A program made the translations under genes and the position numbers. From the NCBI GenBank assembly GCA_038212215.1, contig JBBQUT010000004.1, forward strand, positions 62,001 through 126,000: 64,000 nucleotides of DNA, given 5' to 3'. The notes beneath the pieces were generated by a model, which was not told the origin of the DNA, made no database searches, and saw only the letters and a program-made list of their open reading frames with translations. Position 1 is the stretch's first letter. Each line of letters starts with the position of its first letter. Shown one piece after another: positions 1 through 8,401 of this stretch. This stretch comes from JALZAI01 sp038212215. Its GTDB lineage: Bacteria; Actinomycetota; Actinomycetes; Mycobacteriales; Jatrophihabitantaceae.

Positions 1-1
1 T

Positions 2-97
2 GTGCAGAAAGTGCGTGCAATCGTTGCGCCCGGCACGCGTCGCCGAATCACGGTGTGCACGTCCTGCCTGAAGGCAGGCAAGGTCGTCCGAGGCTGA
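2..97 (+). CDS. rpmB: 50S ribosomal protein L28 (C-terminal part)
   Basis: Large-subunit ribosomal protein. Only the last 31 codons lie in the window and the gene begins upstream. The reading frame gives VQKVRAIVAPGT, then ITVCTSCLKAGKVVRG and a TGA. The CTSCLKAGKVVR ending is typical of L28, and its CxxC belongs to the zinc-binding type. It is followed by a hairpin and then converges on thiL. Identification rests on the conserved C-terminus only. Confidence 0.85.
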   Translation: MQKVRAIVAPGTRRRITVCTSCLKAGKVVRG

Positions 98-115
98 GCC
101 GCAACCGCTCACACG

Positions 116-143
116 GCCCGTTTCGCCGATCAGCGAGGCGGGC
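116..143 (+). terminator. Hairpin after rpmB
   Basis: An 11-bp stem (GCCCGTTTCGC with GCGAGGCGGGC, two pairs being G-U wobbles) closes a 6-base loop 18 bases after the rpmB stop codon. It lies in the short gap before the convergent thiL. There is no long T-run, which is usual in high-GC actinobacteria. A terminator role is inferred from position and shape. Confidence 0.5.
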
Positions 144-160
144 TGTTCGGCGTTGTCAGC

Positions 161-1117
161 TCAGCGGAAGTGCTGGTGGCCGCCGATCGGCCAGCGGCGC
201 CCGTCAACTCGCACGCCCTCGCCCTCGGACGCGACCCCGATCACTCGCCAGGGCTGCGGCACATCGGTGCCCTGCGGGAAGGTGGCGACGAGGGCGTAGT
301 CGTCGCCGCCGGTGAGCACCCAGACCAGCGGGTCGACGTTCAGTGCGGCACCGACCTCACGCAGTTTCGCCGGCAGATCGAGCAGCTCGGCGCGCAGGTC
401 CACGCGAACCCCGCTCGCGTCGGCGATGTTGGTCAGATCGGCGACGAGGCCGTCGCTGACGTCGGTCATCGCCGTCGCACCGAGTGCCGCGGCGCGCGGG
501 CCCTCGGCGTAGGGCGGTTCGGGCCGCCGGTGCGCCGTCACCATCTGCACCGGCGAGCGGAAACCGCGGCCGAGCACGGCGAACCCGGCAGCAGCCCAGC
601 CCAGCCGTCCGGCGACGGCGACGACGTCGCCTGGCCGGGCGCCGTCGAGGGTGATCGGAGCGCGGCCCTGCAGGTCGCCCAGCGCGGTAACAGCGAGGGT
701 GATGACATCGGCGGCGGTGACGTCGCCGCCGACGATGGCAGCGCCGACCTCGCCACACTCTTCGCGCATGCCGGCGACCAGGTCGTCGATCCACTCCACG
801 TCGCTCGATCCCGGTGTCGCGAGTCCGACGAGCAGCGCCGTCGGAACCGCGCCCATCGCGGCGATGTCGGCGAAGTTGCGTGCCGCCGCCTTGTGGCCGA
901 TGTCGTTGGCCGTGGACCAGTCGCGGCGAAAGTGCCGGTTCTCCACGAGCAGATCGGTGGACGCCACGACTCGCCCGTCCGGTGTCGCGATCACGGCGGC
1001 GTCGTCACCAGGACCGATGAGCGTGCTGTCGACCTCCGGCGCCCCGGCGGTGACCCGCTTGATCAGCCCGAACTCGCCCAGATCCGAAACGGTAATGACA
1101 GCCTTGCCCTTCTGCAC
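161..1117 (-). CDS. thiL: Thiamine-monophosphate kinase
   Basis: ATP-dependent kinase converting thiamine monophosphate to thiamine diphosphate, the last step of cofactor B1 synthesis, in the cytoplasm. The 318-residue product has the usual ThiL length. It carries the AIRS/PurM-type nucleotide signature GPGDDAAVI near residue 36, the IVGGD segment and a C-terminal TGGDDYALVATF metal and phosphate binding motif. The start is GTG at 1117; no other good start precedes the conserved N-terminus DLGEFGLI. The gene is divergent from the Lrp-like gene and convergent with rpmB. thiL beside Lrp/DUF3515/ddl is a conserved actinobacterial order. Confidence 0.93.
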   Translation of the reverse strand: MQKGKAVITVSDLGEFGLIKRVTAGAPEVDSTLIGPGDDAAVIATPDGRVVASTDLLVENRHFRRDWSTANDIGHKAAARNFADIAAMGAVPTALLVGLATPGSSDVEWIDDLVAGMREECGEVGAAIVGGDVTAADVITLAVTALGDLQGRAPITLDGARPGDVVAVAGRLGWAAAGFAVLGRGFRSPVQMVTAHRRPEPPYAEGPRAAALGATAMTDVSDGLVADLTNIADASGVRVDLRAELLDLPAKLREVGAALNVDPLVWVLTGGDDYALVATFPQGTDVPQPWRVIGVASEGEGVRVDGRRWPIGGHQHFR

Positions 1118-1203
1118 CGCGCCACCCGAGCGGCGGACGCGTCTGTCTAGCCTGCGCTACGTTCTACCGGGCCGGACCACCGGACGAGGAGAGGACACGC
1201 CCC

Positions 1204-1440
1204 ATGAGTGTGAACGCCTACATTCTGATCCAGACCGAGGTCGGCAAAGCCGCGTCGGTCGCACGCGAGATCGGTGACCTCGAGGGAGTGACCGTGGCCG
1301 ACGACGTCACCGGCCCGTACGACGTCATCGTGCGCGCCGAGGCCGAGAATGTCGACGAGCTGGGCAAGCTGGTAGTGGCCCGGGTCCAGGCGGTTGCCGG
1401 GATCACGCGCACGCTGACCTGCCCGGTCGTCCACCTGTAG
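1204..1440 (+). CDS. Lrp/AsnC-type RAM (ligand-binding) domain protein
   Basis: A 78-residue protein that consists only of the RAM/ACT-like effector domain found at the C-terminus of Lrp/AsnC regulators, without the helix-turn-helix. The sequence shows the typical strand pattern AYILIQTEVGKA, then GPYDVIVRAEAENVDELG and ITRTLTCPVV. A GAGGAGAGG ribosome binding site precedes the ATG. Stand-alone RAM proteins may bind amino acids or oligomerise with full-length Lrp partners; the ligand here is unknown. It lies between thiL (divergent) and the DUF3515 gene, as in other Actinobacteria. Confidence 0.85.
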   Translation: MSVNAYILIQTEVGKAASVAREIGDLEGVTVADDVTGPYDVIVRAEAENVDELGKLVVARVQAVAGITRTLTCPVVHL

Positions 1441-1464
1441 GGACGTCCTGCACGGACTCGATCC

Positions 1465-2061
1465 ATGGGGGGCAGCGCGATCGACGCCACGACCCGCCGC
1501 GCGGCGCTGGTCGCGACCGCGGTCACGGTGCCGCTAGTACTGGTTGCTGCGCTTTTGATCGGCGGCGGGTCGGACGACCCGGGCAGCCCGACCTCCGCGG
1601 TGCCGCCGCCGGTGACCGTCAGCGCGCCGCCGGCGCAAGCCGCGACGCTCAAGCCGTGCACCGCAGTGCTGCAGGTGCTTCCCGAGCGCCTGGCCGGCCT
1701 CGCGCCGCGAGTGGTCCACTCCACACCGAGCTCGTCGTTCGTCGTCGCCTGGGGCGATCCGGCGGTCGTGCTGCGCTGCGGCGTGGCGCGACCCGCCTCG
1801 CTCAAACCGGGCGATTCCGAGCAGCTGTTCCAGGTGAACGGGGTCGCCTTCGCTCAGCAGGCGAGCGGCGACGCGACCGTGTACACCGCCGTGGACCGGG
1901 CCGCCTACGTCGAGGTGTCGGTGCCCTCGACGTTTGCTGGCGGGCCGTTGGCGCCGCTCGCCGCGGCCATCGGCAAGGCGCTGCCCGCCGTCTGTCAGGC
2001 ACAAGCACTGCCGGGCGGCCGCCTGGTGCCGCAGCGCGAGCTGTGTGCGTACCGCAAGTGA
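1465..2061 (+). CDS. DUF3515 family membrane-anchored protein
   Basis: A 198-residue protein with one N-terminal membrane segment (about residues 13-32, VATAVTVPLVLVAALLI) and an extracytoplasmic domain. The domain shows the DUF3515 signature (PCTAVLQVLPERLAGL near residue 63, then WGDPAVVLRCGVARP), and its cysteines could form a disulfide. The function of the family is unknown. Its constant place between thiL and ddl in Actinobacteria suggests a cell-envelope role, but that is inference. The start is the ATG 24 bases after the upstream stop. Confidence 0.8.
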   Translation: MGGSAIDATTRRAALVATAVTVPLVLVAALLIGGGSDDPGSPTSAVPPPVTVSAPPAQAATLKPCTAVLQVLPERLAGLAPRVVHSTPSSSFVVAWGDPAVVLRCGVARPASLKPGDSEQLFQVNGVAFAQQASGDATVYTAVDRAAYVEVSVPSTFAGGPLAPLAAAIGKALPAVCQAQALPGGRLVPQRELCAYRK

Positions 2062-2069
2062 GCTGCGCT

Positions 2070-2124
2070 TGATCGTTGCGCTTCCTGCAGCGGCTGGCCG
2101 CTGCCGGAAGGGCAATGATCACCG
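2070..2124. repeat. Palindromic repeat, copy 1
   Basis: A near-perfect inverted repeat. Arms of 25 bases (2070-2094 and 2097-2121) match at 22 positions around a 2-base centre. It fills the gap between the convergent DUF3515 and MerR genes, so it could act as a terminator for both. A core of 51 bases aligns without gaps to the copies at 19235-19289 and 47581-47635, which makes it a dispersed repeat family rather than a single terminator. Confidence 0.7.
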
Positions 2125-2133
2125 TGAGTCGCG

Positions 2134-2859
2134 CTACTCGGCGTCGCGCTCCAAGCCGCGCCGGGCCGCGCGGTCAGCGGCCCGGCCGAACGCGCTCACC
2201 AACCCCTGCACGGCCAGCGGACGCAGCCGAGCCAGCATCGCGACCACCTGCTCGTGGTCGATCTCGCCACGCTGGTACGGGCCCCAGATCGCCTTGATGA
2301 AGACGTCGGTGAGCCCGTTGGCCACAGCCGTGGCGTGCTCCTCGATGATCGCCGCGGAATCGTGCAGCACGCTGGTCGGCACCGGCAGCTTCATCAGCTC
2401 CACCGCGTGCCCGAGGGTGACCGGCGAGGTGCGAAATGCGTCGTCGTCGACGCGTTCGAGCGCGCCGACCGTCACGAGGTAGCCGAGTTCAGCGTCGCTG
2501 ATCCGGCGCCCGACCTGGCGCTCCAGGCTGGCCCGGTCGTACTGCTCGTTCTGCTGGGGCAGCCACGGCGCGAGGACCGCTGCCTGGACCGCGTACTCGG
2601 CGGGCGCGGCGTCGACCGGGATGCGCGCCAGCACCCGCTCGATCGCAGCGAGGGTGTAGCCGTGTTCCTGCAGCGTCCGCACGAGATCCAGCCGCATCCG
2701 GTGCCGGGCGTCGTAGTAGGCGATCCGGCCGCGGCGCACCGGCGGCGGAAGCAGGCCCTGCGTTGCATAGAAGCGGACCGTGCGTACCGTCAGTGCAGTA
2801 CGGGCAGCTAGTTCGTCGATCGTGAGCTCGCCAGGCTCCGTCGTCGGCGCCACGGTCAT
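2134..2859 (-). CDS. MerR family transcriptional regulator
   Basis: A DNA-binding regulator of 241 residues. The N-terminal MerR helix-turn-helix and wing are clear (LTIDELAARTALTVRTVRF, then YATQGLLPPP, about residues 10-70), followed by a long alpha-helical C-terminal region. No cluster of cysteines for metal sensing is seen, so the effector is more likely organic. The ATG at 2859 was chosen over an upstream ATG because it leaves a short N-terminus before the HTH. The gene is divergent from fadA with a 115-bp gap holding a palindrome, so it probably controls the fadA-fadB operon; an acyl-CoA effector is a guess. Confidence 0.85.
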   Translation of the reverse strand: MTVAPTTEPGELTIDELAARTALTVRTVRFYATQGLLPPPVRRGRIAYYDARHRMRLDLVRTLQEHGYTLAAIERVLARIPVDAAPAEYAVQAAVLAPWLPQQNEQYDRASLERQVGRRISDAELGYLVTVGALERVDDDAFRTSPVTLGHAVELMKLPVPTSVLHDSAAIIEEHATAVANGLTDVFIKAIWGPYQRGEIDHEQVVAMLARLRPLAVQGLVSAFGRAADRAARRGLERDAE

Positions 2860-2901
2860 GAATTTTAGAGTAGCCCACGACACGTCCACTGGCGCTCAAC
2901 T

Positions 2902-2912
2902 ACTGTGACAGT
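2902..2912. promoter_or_regulatory. Candidate operator between MerR gene and fadA
   Basis: A perfect 11-base palindrome, ACTGT-G-ACAGT, sits in the 115-bp divergent promoter region between the MerR gene and fadA. It is the only clear dyad there. Assignment to the MerR protein is inference from position. Confidence 0.4.
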
Positions 2913-2974
2913 GATACTGGCATTATCGCTTCACCGATCTTTTCGGGACGGTACTAGTTGAGGACGGTTCGCAC

Positions 2975-4186
2975 ATGACCGAAGCTTTCGTCTACGACGC
3001 CATCCGCACCCCACGTGGGCGCGGCAAGGCCGGCGGCTCACTGCACGCCACGAAACCCGTATCCCTCGTCGTGGGGCTGCTCGAGGAATTGCGCAAGCGC
3101 AACCCTGACATGGATACCTCGCGGGTCGAGGACGTCGTGCTTGGCTGCGTGACACCGGTCGGCGAGCAAGGTTCCGACATCGCCCGCACCGCAGCAGTCG
3201 CTGCCGGTTACGAAACGTCAGGCCCGGGGTTCCAGCTCAACCGATTCTGCGCCTCGGGCCTCGAGGCCGTGAACGTTGCCGCTCAGAAGGTGCGCTCCGG
3301 GTGGGAGGACCTGCTGATCGCCGGTGGCGTCGAATCGATGTCGCGCGTCCAGATGGCCTCTGACGGCGGAGCCTGGGCGATGGACCCCGAAACCGCCTAT
3401 GCCAGTAGCTTCGTCCCGCAGGGCATCAGCGCCGACCTGATCGCCACGGTCGAAGGCTTCAGCCGCGACGACGTCGACCTGTACGCGGTTGAGTCCCAGA
3501 CCCGCGCCGCCAAGGCGATCGCCGACGGCGCGTTCAGCCGCTCGATCGTCGCGGTGGTCGATCTGAACGGCCAGATCGTGCTCGACCACGACGAGTTTCC
3601 TCGTCCCGGCACCACGCCGGAGTCACTCGCCGGGCTCAAGCCGTCGTTCGCCTTGATGGGCGAGATGGGCGGCTTCGATGCTGTCGCGCTGCAGAAGTAC
3701 CACTGGCTCGAGACGATTAATCACGTGCACACGCCGGGCAACTCCTCCGGCATCGTTGACGGCGCCGCGCTGGTACTGATCGGCAGCGAGCAGGTCGGCA
3801 TCGACCTCGGTCTCACGCCGCGCGCCCGCGTCGTCGCGACCGGTGTGGTCGCTACTGAGCCGACGATCATGCTCACCGGGCCGGCGCCGTCCGCGGTGAA
3901 GGCACTGGCCAAGGCGGGCCTGTCCTTCGCGGACATCGACCTGTTCGAGGTCAACGAGGCGTTCTCCGCGGTCGTCATGAAATTCATGAAGGAGACCGGC
4001 GTGCCGCACGAGAAAATCAACGTCAACGGCGGGTCCATCGCACTCGGCCACCCGCTGGGCGCGACCGGAGCAATGATCTTCGGCACGCTGATCGACGAAC
4101 TGGAGCGCCGTGACCTTCGTTACGGCCTGGCCACGCTCTGTATCGGCGGCGGCATGGGCGTCTCGACGATTGTGGAGCGAATCTGA
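2975..4186 (+). CDS. fadA: Acetyl-CoA C-acyltransferase (thiolase)
   Basis: Thiolase that cleaves 3-ketoacyl-CoA to acetyl-CoA and a shortened acyl-CoA, the last step of beta-oxidation. The 403-residue protein has the nucleophile Cys92 in NRFCASGLEAV, the GHPLGATGA motif with His359, and the second active-site Cys389 in CIGGGMG. Start ATG at 2975 precedes the conserved AFVYDAIRTPRGR N-terminus. The stop codon overlaps the fadB start by one base (TGATG). That pairing marks it as the beta subunit of a trifunctional fatty-acid oxidation complex, unlike the biosynthetic thiolases of ketone metabolism. Confidence 0.93.
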   Translation: MTEAFVYDAIRTPRGRGKAGGSLHATKPVSLVVGLLEELRKRNPDMDTSRVEDVVLGCVTPVGEQGSDIARTAAVAAGYETSGPGFQLNRFCASGLEAVNVAAQKVRSGWEDLLIAGGVESMSRVQMASDGGAWAMDPETAYASSFVPQGISADLIATVEGFSRDDVDLYAVESQTRAAKAIADGAFSRSIVAVVDLNGQIVLDHDEFPRPGTTPESLAGLKPSFALMGEMGGFDAVALQKYHWLETINHVHTPGNSSGIVDGAALVLIGSEQVGIDLGLTPRARVVATGVVATEPTIMLTGPAPSAVKALAKAGLSFADIDLFEVNEAFSAVVMKFMKETGVPHEKINVNGGSIALGHPLGATGAMIFGTLIDELERRDLRYGLATLCIGGGMGVSTIVERI

Positions 4187-6342
4187 TGAGTGACAACACC
4201 ATCCGCTGGAACCAAGACTCCGACGGCATCGTCACGCTGACGTTGGACGATCCGAATCAACGCGCGAACACGATGAACGCCGACTACCAGGCGTCGATGG
4301 CAGCAGCCGTCGATCGGCTCCACGCCGAACGTGAGTCGATCACCGGCGTCATCGTCACTTCTGCGAAGAAAACCTTCTTCGCCGGCGGTGATCTCAAACT
4401 GCTCGCACAGGTCGACGACGACAACGTGAGCGAGTTCGGCGCGGGCGTCACCAAGATGAAGGCCGATCTGCGCCGTCTCGAGACGCTGGGCCGCCCGGTC
4501 GTTGCCGCGCTCAACGGTGCGGCGCTCGGCGGTGGGCTGGAAATCGCGCTCGCCTGCCACCACCGCATCGCGCTGGACAACCCGAAAGCCCAGTTCGGCC
4601 TGCCCGAGGTCACCCTCGGGTTGCTGCCGGGCGGCGGCGGCGTCACGCGCATCACCCGCCTGCTCGGACTGGCGGACGGGCTGATGAACGTCCTGCTGCA
4701 GGGCACCCGCTATCAACCCGCCGACGCCGTCGAGGTGGGCATCGTGCACGAACTCGCGGCGACGCCGCAGGACCTGCTCGACAAGGCAAAGCGTTGGATC
4801 AAGGCCAACCCGGGCGCCGTCCAGCCGTGGGACGCCAAGGGTTACCGGATGCCCGGCGGTACGCCGACCAGCCCGAAGGTCGCGGCGATGCTGCCCGCAT
4901 TCCCTGCGAACCTGCGTAAGCAGCTCAAGGGCGCGCCGATGCCGGCGCCGCACCACATCATGTGCGCCGCCGTCGAGGGCGCCCTCGTCGACATCGACAC
5001 CGCACTCACGATCGAGGGCCGCTACTTCCTGAACCTCGTCAAGGGCCAGGTCGCCAAGAACATGATCCAGGCGTTCTGGTTCGACCTGAACGCCATCAAC
5101 GCCGGCGGCTCGCGCCCAGCCGGTTACGATCGCCGCCCGGCGCGCAAGGTGGCCGTGCTCGGCGCCGGCATGATGGGCGCCGGCATCGCCTACGTCTCGG
5201 CTCGTAACGGCATCGACGTCGTGCTCAAGGACGTCTCGCTGGACGCGGCTGAGCGGGGCAAGGCGTACTCGCAGAAGCTGCTCGACAAGGCCGTCTCGCG
5301 CGGCAAGCTGACTGCGGACAACCGTGATCAGGTGCTCGCCCGGATCACACCGAGCGCCGACTACGCCGACCTCGAGGGTTGCGATGTGGTGGTGGAGGCC
5401 GTCTATGAGAAGGTCTCGCTCAAGCACGCGGTGTTCGCCGAGACCGAGCCGGTCGTCGCTGCTGATGCGCTGCTGGGCTCCAACACGTCCACCCTGCCGA
5501 TCACCGATCTTGCCGGCGGCGTGCAGCGCAAGGCCGACTTCATCGGCCTGCACTTCTTCTCCCCCGTCGACAAGATGCCGTTGCTGGAGATCATCCGCGG
5601 CGAGCACACGTCGGACGAAGCGCTGGCCCGCGCCCTCGACTACGCCCAGCAGATCAGGAAGACGCCGATCGTCGTCAACGACAGCCGCGGTTTCTTCACC
5701 TCACGCGTCATCGGGACCTTCGTGAACGAGGCGCTGGCGATGCTCGGCGAGGGGGTGCCCGCCGCGTCGATCGAGCAGGCGACTACGCAGGCCGGCTATC
5801 CGGTCGGCGCGTTGCAGCTTGCCGACGAGCTGAATCTGGAGCTGTTCCTGAAGATTCGCGACGAAGCCCGCGCTGCGCAGGGCGATGGCTACGTGCGTCA
5901 CCCTGCCGAGGACGTCATCGAGACAATGGTGTCGCTCGGGCGTTCCGGACGGCTCAAGGGCGCCGGATTCTTCGACTACGACGCGTCCGGCGCGCGGGTC
6001 GGGCTCTGGCCCGGACTGGTCGAGCACTTCCCGGTGTCCAGCGATCCGATGGCTCTCGACCTGCGCGAGCTCGGCGAACGAATGCTGGTCATCGAAGCGG
6101 TCGAATCGGCGCGCTGCGTCGAGGAAGGCGTGCTGATCAAAACCGCGGACGCCAATATCGGCTCGATCATGGGCATCGGATTCCCGCCGTGGACCGGGGG
6201 CGTGCTGCAGTACATCAACGGTTTCACCGGCGGCGTAGGCGGATTCGTCGCACGCGCCGAGCAGTTCGCGCAGCGGTTCGGGGCTCGTTTCGAACCGAAC
6301 CCGTTGCTGCGCAAGAAGGCCGAGAACGGCGAAACGTTCTGA
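4186..6342 (+). CDS. fadB: 3-hydroxyacyl-CoA dehydrogenase / enoyl-CoA hydratase fusion
   Basis: The bifunctional alpha subunit of the beta-oxidation complex: it hydrates trans-2-enoyl-CoA and oxidises the 3-hydroxyacyl-CoA with NAD. Residues about 10-290 form the crotonase domain (NGAALGGGLEIALACH, PEVTLGLLPGGGG). From about residue 321 a Rossmann fold begins (KVAVLGAGMMGAGIAY), with the catalytic-His motif GLHFFSP near 455, followed by the C-terminal helical dehydrogenase domains. Its 718 residues match the family. It overlaps fadA by one base, so the two are translated together. Confidence 0.94.
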   Translation: MSDNTIRWNQDSDGIVTLTLDDPNQRANTMNADYQASMAAAVDRLHAERESITGVIVTSAKKTFFAGGDLKLLAQVDDDNVSEFGAGVTKMKADLRRLETLGRPVVAALNGAALGGGLEIALACHHRIALDNPKAQFGLPEVTLGLLPGGGGVTRITRLLGLADGLMNVLLQGTRYQPADAVEVGIVHELAATPQDLLDKAKRWIKANPGAVQPWDAKGYRMPGGTPTSPKVAAMLPAFPANLRKQLKGAPMPAPHHIMCAAVEGALVDIDTALTIEGRYFLNLVKGQVAKNMIQAFWFDLNAINAGGSRPAGYDRRPARKVAVLGAGMMGAGIAYVSARNGIDVVLKDVSLDAAERGKAYSQKLLDKAVSRGKLTADNRDQVLARITPSADYADLEGCDVVVEAVYEKVSLKHAVFAETEPVVAADALLGSNTSTLPITDLAGGVQRKADFIGLHFFSPVDKMPLLEIIRGEHTSDEALARALDYAQQIRKTPIVVNDSRGFFTSRVIGTFVNEALAMLGEGVPAASIEQATTQAGYPVGALQLADELNLELFLKIRDEARAAQGDGYVRHPAEDVIETMVSLGRSGRLKGAGFFDYDASGARVGLWPGLVEHFPVSSDPMALDLRELGERMLVIEAVESARCVEEGVLIKTADANIGSIMGIGFPPWTGGVLQYINGFTGGVGGFVARAEQFAQRFGARFEPNPLLRKKAENGETF

Positions 6343-6351
6343 GCTAAGAGG

Positions 6352-7476
6352 GTGGGACCGCTCGCTGGCATCCGGGTCGTCGAACTACCGGCGCTCGGGC
6401 CGGTGCCGTTCGCGGGCATGCTGCTCGCTGACCTCGGCGCCGAGGTGGTGCGGGTCGACAAGCTCGCCGATTCCGGGCTTGCCGGCTCGTTCCCGGCCGG
6501 GCCGATGGGTCGCGGGCGGCGCTCGCTGCAATTGGACGTGCGCCGGCCGGGCGGTGCGGAGGTGGTGTTGCGCCTCTTGTCGAGTGCGGACGTGCTGATC
6601 GAAGGTTTCCGCCCCGGCATCGCTGAGCGGCTCGGTATCGGGCCGGCGCAGGCGCTCGCGCGCAACCCGGCGCTGGTGTACGGGCGGATGACCGGCTGGG
6701 GCCAGCACGGTCCGCTGGCAACGACCGCCGGGCACGACATCACCTTTCTGGCGATCTCCGGGCTGCTACACGGAATCGGGCCTGCGTCGCGGCCGATACC
6801 GCCCGTCAACTACGTCGCGGACTTCGGCGGTGGCGCTATGTTCCTCGTGAGCGGAGTGCTAGCGGCGTTGCTCTCGGCGCGCGCGAGCGGCGCGGGCCAG
6901 GTGGTCGACGCCGCGATGACCGAGGGCGCCGCGTACCTCGCCTCGATGACGCGCACGTTCGCCGCCGCCGGCGAATGGCAGGACGAGCGGGAGACCAACC
7001 TGCTCGACGGCGGCGCACCGAATTACCGCTGCTACGAGTGCGCGGACGGGCGCTTCGTCGCAGTCGGCGCGCTCGAGCCGCAGTTCTGGGCGACGCTCGT
7101 CGCAACGCTCGCCCTGGACGATCCGCCGTCGCCGTACTCCCGCGCGCAGTGGGGGCCGTGCGCGGAGTTGCTCGCGGCGACATTCCTGACCCGCACCCGC
7201 GACGAGTGGGCCGCGCTGTTCGCGGGCCTCGATGCGTGCGTGGCGCCCGTCCTCACACTCGAAGAGGCTCCCGGGCACCCGCACAACGCCGCGCGGGGGT
7301 CCTACGTTTCGGTCGGTGGCGCAATCCTCGCCGCACCGGCACCGCGGTTCTCGGCGACTCCGAGCGTCGCGGGTCCACTGACCGAGGTCGGCGCCGAGAC
7401 CCAGGCGATCCTCGGCGAGCTCGGGTATTCGGCTGCAGAGGTGGCCGAGCTGCGCGGCTCCGGCGCGCTCGGGTAG
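6352..7476 (+). CDS. CaiB/BaiF family CoA transferase (alpha-methylacyl-CoA racemase type)
   Basis: Class III CoA-transferase family protein of 374 residues. Members either move CoA between acids or, as alpha-methylacyl-CoA racemases, epimerise 2-methyl-branched acyl-CoAs. The N-terminal signature LAGIRVVELPALGPVPFAGMLLADLGAEVVRVD and the GHDITFLAISG segment are typical of the racemase subgroup. It starts with GTG nine bases after fadB and probably belongs to the same operon, which fits a role in breaking down branched-chain or isoprenoid fatty acids. The precise substrate cannot be read from the sequence. Confidence 0.85.
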   Translation: MGPLAGIRVVELPALGPVPFAGMLLADLGAEVVRVDKLADSGLAGSFPAGPMGRGRRSLQLDVRRPGGAEVVLRLLSSADVLIEGFRPGIAERLGIGPAQALARNPALVYGRMTGWGQHGPLATTAGHDITFLAISGLLHGIGPASRPIPPVNYVADFGGGAMFLVSGVLAALLSARASGAGQVVDAAMTEGAAYLASMTRTFAAAGEWQDERETNLLDGGAPNYRCYECADGRFVAVGALEPQFWATLVATLALDDPPSPYSRAQWGPCAELLAATFLTRTRDEWAALFAGLDACVAPVLTLEEAPGHPHNAARGSYVSVGGAILAAPAPRFSATPSVAGPLTEVGAETQAILGELGYSAAEVAELRGSGALG

Positions 7477-7583
7477 CTCGGCACTGCGTAGCTGCTTCGT
7501 CTGAATACTGGACTGATCGGCGTTCCAGCGCAGGAGGCGTGCCCGCCAGCGAACACGGCCAGTGGCGCGTCCAGCACGCACCG

Positions 7584-7589
7584 TAGGCT
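7584..7589 (+). promoter_or_regulatory. Candidate -10 box (leaderless) for the HipA-like gene
   Basis: TAGGCT fits the actinobacterial -10 form TANNNT and ends 8 bases before a GTG. Transcription would then begin at or next to the start codon, giving a leaderless mRNA. This supports the GTG at 7598 as the true start. Confidence 0.35.
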
Positions 7590-7597
7590 CGGTCACC

Positions 7598-8401
7598 GTG
7601 CTGCGCACCGTGACCGTGACCCGCTACGTCACGCCGCTACGCGAAGGCGGATCGCTGCCCGGGCTGATGGAAGCCGACGATCTCGGCACGTACGTCGTCA
7701 AGTTCACCGGTGCCGGTCAGGGTAGGAAGGCGCTGGTGGCCGAGGTGATCTGCGCAGGCCTGGCCCGCGCGCTGTGCCTGCCGGTACCCGATCTCGTCTG
7801 CGCTGACGTCGATCCGGTGCTCGCCGCCAACGAGCCCGACGAGGAGGTTCAGGATCTGCTGCGCCGCAGCCCCGGCCTCAATCTCGGCGTCGACTACCTG
7901 CCAGGCGCGCTCGACTTCGACGCCGGCGCATTCGCCGTCGACGCCGAGTTCGCCGGACGCGTGCTGTGGTTCGATGCGCTTATCGGCAACGTCGACCGGT
8001 CGTGGCGCAACCCGAACATCCTGTTCTGGCACAACGCCGCCTATCTCATCGACCACGGCGCCGCGCTGACTTTTCAGCACAACTGGACGACGCCCGACCC
8101 GGGCCGCCCCTACGACGCGCGAGAACACGCACTGCTCGGGTGCGCACCCGACGTCGCCGCCGCCGACGCTAGCTTCGCGCCACTGGTGACTCGGCAGGTG
8201 CTCGAGTCGGCGGTAGCCGACGTCCCGATCGACTGGGTCCCTGACGACGACAAAGCTCGCTACGTCGACACGCTGCTCGCTCGCGTCGCCGCGCATGAGC
8301 AATGGGTGCGCGCGCTCAGCGACACCGTACTTGCCCATGGCACGGGCGTCCGGGTTGCGCCGAAGCGAAACCGGCCGACCTGGCTGGGCGGCTCCACATG
8401 A
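7598..8401 (+). CDS. HipA-like kinase domain protein
   Basis: A 267-residue protein of the HipA-like kinase group that occurs in pairs with DUF3037. It has YVVKFTGAGQGRKALVAEV (candidate ATP-lysine region), LIGNVDRSWRNPNILFW (matching the catalytic GNxDRHxxN loop of HipA, with His replaced by Ser) and LIDHGAALTF (the DFG-like metal site). The N-terminal HipA subdomain and the HipB antitoxin are absent. The protein overlaps the next gene (ATGA), so both are made together. It may phosphorylate a protein target, but substrate and role are unknown. The start at 7598 is chosen on the leaderless -10; an upstream GTG at 7562 is possible. Confidence 0.75.
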   Translation: MLRTVTVTRYVTPLREGGSLPGLMEADDLGTYVVKFTGAGQGRKALVAEVICAGLARALCLPVPDLVCADVDPVLAANEPDEEVQDLLRRSPGLNLGVDYLPGALDFDAGAFAVDAEFAGRVLWFDALIGNVDRSWRNPNILFWHNAAYLIDHGAALTFQHNWTTPDPGRPYDAREHALLGCAPDVAAADASFAPLVTRQVLESAVADVPIDWVPDDDKARYVDTLLARVAAHEQWVRALSDTVLAHGTGVRVAPKRNRPTWLGGST

